The translations under genes and the position numbers were made by a program. A stretch of DNA of 64,000 nucleotides from Candidatus Helarchaeota ASGARD archaeon Hel_GB_B (GTDB lineage Archaea; Asgardarchaeota; Lokiarchaeia; Helarchaeales; HEL-GB-B), in NCBI GenBank assembly GCA_005191425.1, contig SUPR01000003.1:1-64000 (forward strand). Direction: 5' to 3'. Positions 59,132 to 64,000 of this stretch are shown here, piece by piece; the stretch's first letter is position 1; each line of letters starts with the position of its first letter. The notes under the pieces are model-generated. The model was not told the origin of the DNA, ran no database searches, and was given only the letters and a program-made list of their open reading frames with translations.

Positions 59132-60478
59132 TTAAGAAATATTATCCCTCCTAAAATTGTTAATTTCTTTAAAAATTTTTAGTGCAATACTTTTTGAAGA
59201 TGTTATTGTATCAACAATATCCATTGGACTTATAACAGACCCACAAGCATAAATTCCTTCTATATTGGTGGTAATTTGATCTTCTTTTACATTAATAAAA
59301 CCTTCAGAAGTTAATTCTAAATTTAATTTTCTGGATAATTCTATACTATCCTTAGACATAATAATTGCTGTACTTAATACTAATAAATCAGCTTGAATAA
59401 TAAGTACCGCATTCAATAGAGCATCATATATTTTTAAAGTTAATTTATTATCATTTTCTTTATTTTCTGATTGTTTAATATCTATTAATCTTCCCTTGAT
59501 AAATTTCACATCATTTTCTCGAGCTTGGGTATAATATTTTTCTAAAAACCCCATTGTCCTAATATCTATGTAAACGATATAAACTTCAGGGGGTGGGTCA
59601 TAATTTTCTTTTAGTATTTTTGCATTTTTGATAGCATATTCACAACAAAGTACACTACAATATCTATTATATTTTTCATCTCTAGACCCTACACATTGCA
59701 CTATAACTATTGATTTAACTTCTTTTTGATTTGATGGACGTATTAATTTTCCTTGAGTTGGTCCGTTTGGGTCTATCATTAATACTAATTGATATTGTGT
59801 TATTACATCTTTATATATTCCATATTTGTAGTCGTTCATTAATTTTGGGATATATTCATCAAAACCTGTTGCTAATATTATATCTGCACATGAAATATTT
59901 ATATGGATGTCTTTTTCGTTTAGATTAATTGCATTGACCGGACATGATTTTTCACATAAATTACACCCAAATTTGCATTTATCTTGATTAATAATAAAAT
60001 AGTTAGATATACATTGTGGATAATGGCTTGATATAATCGGAAGATCTGGATTTCCTTTAAAAACCTCATTTAAATCGTTAATTTTTGGGCACACTACTAA
60101 ACATTTTCCACAATTAATACAATCTTGGTTAACATATGTAGCGTGTTTTATTAATTTAATTTTAAAATTTCCTTTTTTACCAGAGCAAGATTCAAGTTCT
60201 GTATTATTAAGTAGAACAATATTTGGATGAAAATTTATCCCAGATCGATAAAAGCATTTTCTTATGCCATCCTTATATTTGGTGGAAAGGAGACAAAAAA
60301 AACAATCATCTGTGGGAAATGCTTTATAGAGGTGGCCGGCATGCCCTCCAAAAAAGGGTTTTTTCTCAATTAAGTATATTTTAAAACCCAAATCTGCCAA
60401 TTGTATTGCCATATTTAGGCCAGCAATACCGCCACCAAAAATACTTATCGTTTTTTCTGTTTCCAAATTTTTACTCAT
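59132..60478 (-). CDS. HdrA-like FAD/FeS protein
   Basis: ISIFGGGIAGLNMAIQLADLGFKIYLIEKKPFFGGHAG; DCINCGKCLVVCPK; CKFGCNLCEKSCPVNAINL; VQCVGSRDEKYNRYCSVLCCEYAIKNA. Confidence 0.92.
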   Translation of the reverse strand: MSKNLETEKTISIFGGGIAGLNMAIQLADLGFKIYLIEKKPFFGGHAGHLYKAFPTDDCFFCLLSTKYKDGIRKCFYRSGINFHPNIVLLNNTELESCSGKKGNFKIKLIKHATYVNQDCINCGKCLVVCPKINDLNEVFKGNPDLPIISSHYPQCISNYFIINQDKCKFGCNLCEKSCPVNAINLNEKDIHINISCADIILATGFDEYIPKLMNDYKYGIYKDVITQYQLVLMIDPNGPTQGKLIRPSNQKEVKSIVIVQCVGSRDEKYNRYCSVLCCEYAIKNAKILKENYDPPPEVYIVYIDIRTMGFLEKYYTQARENDVKFIKGRLIDIKQSENKENDNKLTLKIYDALLNAVLIIQADLLVLSTAIIMSKDSIELSRKLNLELTSEGFINVKEDQITTNIEGIYACGSVISPMDIVDTITSSKSIALKIFKEINNFRRDNIS

Positions 60479-60776
60479 CTTTTACATACCAATGATGTTT
60501 TAATCGTAATTTATATATTTCAAATTCCAAATTTGTTAATTCATTTTGTAGGGCTTTTATTTCAATATTAAATTTCTCTTGGGATATTTCTCCAATTTGC
60601 TTTTGGACGACCAAATTCTTTAATTCTAATTGTTTTAATTTTATTGATTTTTTAATCTCTTCAAATTTATCTCTATTTTCTGAGATTATTTGTTTCCATT
60701 TATTACTAGATTTGTTTGTCTTATCTAATTGGTCGATAATTTCCATTAATTTTTTTCTTTTTTCTTCATCAATCAC
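60471..60776 (-). CDS. Small coiled-coil protein within Hdr cluster
   Basis: Overlaps downstream hdrA-like start (60478); heptad-rich sequence EEIKKSIKLKQLELKNLVVQKQIGEISQEKFNIEIKALQNELTNLEFEIYKL. Confidence 0.65.
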   Translation of the reverse strand: MIDEEKRKKLMEIIDQLDKTNKSSNKWKQIISENRDKFEEIKKSIKLKQLELKNLVVQKQIGEISQEKFNIEIKALQNELTNLEFEIYKLRLKHHWYVKDE

Positions 60777-60811
60777 TTTTCAAACAACTTTATATTATTT
60801 CTACACACTAT

Positions 60812-60880
60812 AATCGATCCCTGTGCAAGGGTGTCCTATTCAGAGCAGCTCTTTAAGTCTGAACAGTCATTCTATCGATT
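60812..60880 (-). promoter_or_regulatory. Putative SECIS element (eukaryote-like AUGA...GA core)
   Basis: Minus strand AAUCGAU ... AUGA CUGUUCAGA [CUUAAAGAGCUGC] UCUGAAUAG GA ... CCCU UGCAC AGGG AUCGAUU: 9-bp helix between AUGA and GA, AA in apical loop, basal 7-bp helix. Confidence 0.6.
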
Positions 60881-61285
60881 TTTGCTTTTTTAATGGGTTA
60901 AGTCCCATTTTTTCCACATCTGCTGCGACTTTTTCAATGATATCTTTCAGTTTGTCAGCTTCGGCAGCTGATACAAAATGCATTTGTACCCGGTCTTCAT
61001 TAATTCCAATGTCTTTCAATAATTCTCTAACAAATTTAACTCGTCTGGCGCATGCTAAATTCCCTACTTTATATTCGCAATCTCCGGGATGTCAACCAAC
61101 GCTAATCACTGCATCTGCGCCATCTACTAGTCCCCGTAAGATGTGATTGACATCTACTCGACCTGTACATGGTAACCTAAGAATTCTTACTATCGGATTA
61201 TATTGTAGCTTAAGAGTCCCTGCTAAATCTGCAGCAGAATAGGAACACCTCATACATGCAAACATTAATACGACAGGTTGTTGCT
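60867..61285 (-). CDS. Selenoprotein MvhD/VhuD (F420-non-reducing hydrogenase iron-sulfur/delta subunit) with in-frame UGA (Sec) at 61092-61094; start uncertain (ATT 61285, ATG 61307 or ATG 61265)
   Basis: Not in ORF track because of UGA. Translation: (M)KEQQPVVLMFACMRCSYSAADLAGTLKLQYNPIVRILRLPCTGRVDVNHILRGLVDGADAVISVG-U-HPGDCEYKVGNLACARRVKFVRELLKDIGINEDRVQMHFVSAAEADKLKDIIEKVAADVEKMGLNPLKKQKSIE*. Confidence 0.9.
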
Positions 61286-61307
61286 CTTTAATTTTACATC
61301 ACTCCAT

Positions 61308-64000
61308 TTAATTATTTTCTTTTAAAATTGCATCTATTTGATTTAATATTTGGACATCTTTCCACCATCTTAAATCTCGAGCTCCAATTGGACAAGATGC
61401 TACACAGATCCCACATCCTTTACATTTCATTTCATCTGTTGTTGAAATCATTTTAAAAGGGCTAATATCTTTAATTGATATTGCATCATATGGACATACA
61501 ACTTCACATAGACCACATCCAACGCATTTTTCTATATCAACATCAGCTCTGATCATCTCAATTTCGATTCCTTTATGTTTAATTGCTGAAATACTTGCTG
61601 CCCCACGGGCAAGTGCAATGGTATCTGAAATATCTTTTGGAAAGGTAGACGCAGTATAAATTCCTGGAACTTTTGTCTCAACAGGTTTAAATTTTAAGTG
61701 AAGTTCTTCGATAAACCCATCTTCCGATCTAGTGATACCAAGTATTTTGCATAAATTTTCTATATCATCTGGTGCTTCTTGTCCAACAGCTAAAATCACA
61801 TAATCTATTTTTAATTCTAATTCTTTTTTTAATAATGTATCAAATATTTTTACTATAATCTTATCAGAATCTATTGCTTTGCTAACTTTTGGTGGAAAAT
61901 TCGGTTCCCACCTTATATAATTGACTCCCATTAATTGAGATGTGATATAATTTTCTTCCATATATCTACCAAATGCCCTAATAGATTCTTTATAAAGTAC
62001 ATAAATCTCAGATTTTGATAATTCTTCCTTTAATATTATTGAATTAATAATTGAAAAATTACAACAAACTCTTGAGCAATATTCATTACCTGGTTCGTTT
62101 TTTGTAGCTCTAGAACCAACGCATTGAATAAATACAAAACTATCATTTTCAGAAAAAAAATTATTTTTCAATTTTTCCTGAAATTCAAGAGAGGTCATGA
62201 CATTTTTTATCAGACCATATCCATAATATCCTTTGGGCGGAGTCCATTCTTTTGTCCCAACCATGACTAAAATTGTGCCAACTTTAACCTTTAATATACG
62301 ATTTTCTTTTTTTAACTTTATACTAACTTCAAAATTTCCTATAAATCCATTCAGATCTACAATTTCGGTTGATGTAAATATCTTAATATTATTAAAATTA
62401 TTAATTTGTTCCAATAATTTAAGTAATAAATTACGAGCTAACTCCTTTTTAGGAAATGTCTTATATAATTTATTTAACCTTCCTCCAATAATTTCCTCTT
62501 TTTCTATAATGATTACATTAAATCGTTTCTTTGCAAGGTCTAAAGCTGCGGACAAACCAGCCACTCCTCCTCCTATAATTAAAATTGTAGGTATCAGGCT
62601 GATATTTTTCAGTGGAACTTTATCTAAATATCTTGCCCGCGCAATTTCTCCTCTTACCATTTCAATTGCTTTTTTAGTGGCAATTTCGGGATAATCATGA
62701 TGGACCATTGAAATATGTTCTCTAATGTTAATTGGCCCCGTAAAATAAAATCTAGACAGACCAACATCCTCCACGCATTCTCTAAATGTAGTTTCGTGGG
62801 TCAACGGTGAACATGAAGCGACAACAACTCTATTTAAATTGTATTTTTTAATGCTATCCTTAATTAATTGTTGACCTGGATTGGAACACATGAATAAATA
62901 GTCTGTAGTAAATACAACATTTGGTAAATTACTAACTGCGTCAGCTACTTTTTTTGAATTAACTACATCCGAAATTACTCCTCCACAATGGCACACAAAA
63001 ACACCAATTCTAATTTGATCTTCATCCACATCATAAACTTTTTTCTTTTTTATTTTTATTTCAGGTAATTTCAATAAAGAGGTCACCGCTGAAGCAGCTG
63101 CTTTTGCTTCAGCTATACAATCTGCACCATCACGCGGACCATGAGCAATTCCAATTACAAAAATTCCTGGTATATTTGTTAAGATACTCTCTAAATTTAC
63201 ATCCTTTTCTTTGATAAATCCATCAATTGGATCGATTTCGATTCCCAATCTATTAATTAATTTAAGAGTACTTTCTGGCAAGACAAATGCGCAATTTAGT
63301 ACAACTAATTCAATATCATTAAGCTCAACTACATTATCTGTAAGTGTATCATTTAGTTTTAAGATCAAATTTTTTGTTATTGGGTCTTCTTGTATCTCAG
63401 AAACTCGTCCTCTAATAAATGTAATTTTATATTGTTCTTTTGCAATGTTATAATAATGCTCAAATAGTTTCCCTGCAACTCTTATATCTATATAACAAAT
63501 ATAAATTTCAGCGTCTGGTTCATGGAGCCTCATATTTCTTGCGTTTTTAATTGAAAACATACAACATACTTTATTACAATAATTATGGTTAATTTGAGAA
63601 TCTCTTGCTCCAACGCAATTGATCATTACAATTTTTTTAGGTCTCTTACCATCGCTAGGTCTAATAATTTTAGCAGATACTGGCCCAGTTGGGTGTGTTA
63701 ACCGTTCAAATGTTAACGAAGTTATAACATTCTTGAATTTACCATATCCATATTCTTCTTTAACAGTTGGGTCGAATTCTTCTGCGCCAGTAGCTATTAT
63801 TATCGCCCCTGCATAAAGTACAAAATCTTGGGGTTCCATATCATGGTCAATAGCATTAACTGGGCATGTTTGAACGCACATGTGACAATTAATACAATAA
63901 TTTTTATTTATTGTAGTAACTAATGGGATTTGTTGTGGGAAATCTAAATAAATTGCATGAGTTTTACAAAGTTTGAAATTATATTCTGAATCGATAAATA
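61308..64000 (-). CDS. hdrA: HdrA-HdrA tandem fusion (partial, 5' end off the window)
   Basis: Open to right edge (…FIDSEYNFKLCKTHAIYLDFPQQIPLVTTINKNYCINCHMCVQTCPVNAID…); contains the C-terminal half of one HdrA, then IRIGVFVCHCGGVISDVV…VVASCSPLTHETTFREC…ILIIGGGVAGLSAALDLAKKRFNVIIIEK of a second HdrA and terminal ferredoxins CVGCGLCEVVCPYDAI/CKGCGICVASCPIGARDL. Confidence 0.93.
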   Translation of the reverse strand, partial: FIDSEYNFKLCKTHAIYLDFPQQIPLVTTINKNYCINCHMCVQTCPVNAIDHDMEPQDFVLYAGAIIIATGAEEFDPTVKEEYGYGKFKNVITSLTFERLTHPTGPVSAKIIRPSDGKRPKKIVMINCVGARDSQINHNYCNKVCCMFSIKNARNMRLHEPDAEIYICYIDIRVAGKLFEHYYNIAKEQYKITFIRGRVSEIQEDPITKNLILKLNDTLTDNVVELNDIELVVLNCAFVLPESTLKLINRLGIEIDPIDGFIKEKDVNLESILTNIPGIFVIGIAHGPRDGADCIAEAKAAASAVTSLLKLPEIKIKKKKVYDVDEDQIRIGVFVCHCGGVISDVVNSKKVADAVSNLPNVVFTTDYLFMCSNPGQQLIKDSIKKYNLNRVVVASCSPLTHETTFRECVEDVGLSRFYFTGPINIREHISMVHHDYPEIATKKAIEMVRGEIARARYLDKVPLKNISLIPTILIIGGGVAGLSAALDLAKKRFNVIIIEKEEIIGGRLNKLYKTFPKKELARNLLLKLLEQINNFNNIKIFTSTEIVDLNGFIGNFEVSIKLKKENRILKVKVGTILVMVGTKEWTPPKGYYGYGLIKNVMTSLEFQEKLKNNFFSENDSFVFIQCVGSRATKNEPGNEYCSRVCCNFSIINSIILKEELSKSEIYVLYKESIRAFGRYMEENYITSQLMGVNYIRWEPNFPPKVSKAIDSDKIIVKIFDTLLKKELELKIDYVILAVGQEAPDDIENLCKILGITRSEDGFIEELHLKFKPVETKVPGIYTASTFPKDISDTIALARGAASISAIKHKGIEIEMIRADVDIEKCVGCGLCEVVCPYDAISIKDISPFKMISTTDEMKCKGCGICVASCPIGARDLRWWKDVQILNQIDAILKENN

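Noticed and set aside
60823-61146. ORF of 107 aa on + strand
   Set aside because: It is antisense to the UGA-containing MvhD gene, whose minus-strand translation has clear family motifs.
62233-62694. 153-aa ORF on + strand
   Set aside because: Antisense to hdrA, which has strong motif support.
1-64000. CRISPR arrays, tRNA or rRNA genes
   Set aside because: No regularly spaced repeats and no GC-rich cloverleaf/T-loop-like (GGTTCRAATCC) stretches were seen by eye; a tRNAscan/CRISPR search would be needed to exclude them.

Overview
This is a very AT-rich, gene-dense archaeal chromosome segment. It carries clear Asgard (Lokiarchaeota-like) markers: a eukaryote-like actin (27042-28178), roadblock/longin-type small domains, a long eukaryote-like Rpb5, and a UGA-interrupted MvhD gene followed by a eukaryote-type SECIS-like hairpin. 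Conventional content includes a DRG/OBG-type GTPase, KsgA/HemK methyltransferases, a glycogen cluster (GH57, NDP-sugar pyrophosphorylase, PGM, GlgA), PssA/Psd lipid genes, PEP synthase, L10e, L21e, Rpb4, DUF655, Pus10, Prs, an APS/PAPS-forming cluster (Sat, phosphatase-like, CysC, sulfatase), and a large heterodisulfide-reductase-type cluster (51.7-64 kb). The most interesting points are: (1) an unannotated selenoprotein MvhD/VhuD gene at 60867-~61285 (minus) with a SECIS-like element at 60812-60880; (2) a full-length Rpb5 with the 'jaw' N-terminal domain normally lacking in archaeal RpoH; (3) a winged-helix/ferredoxin fusion embedded in the Hdr cluster; (4) a VapBC toxin-antitoxin module flanked by a degenerate direct repeat that includes a truncated hdrC copy; (5) mutually exclusive hairpins in the leader of the actin gene. 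All calls come from reading the sequence; no database searches were run.
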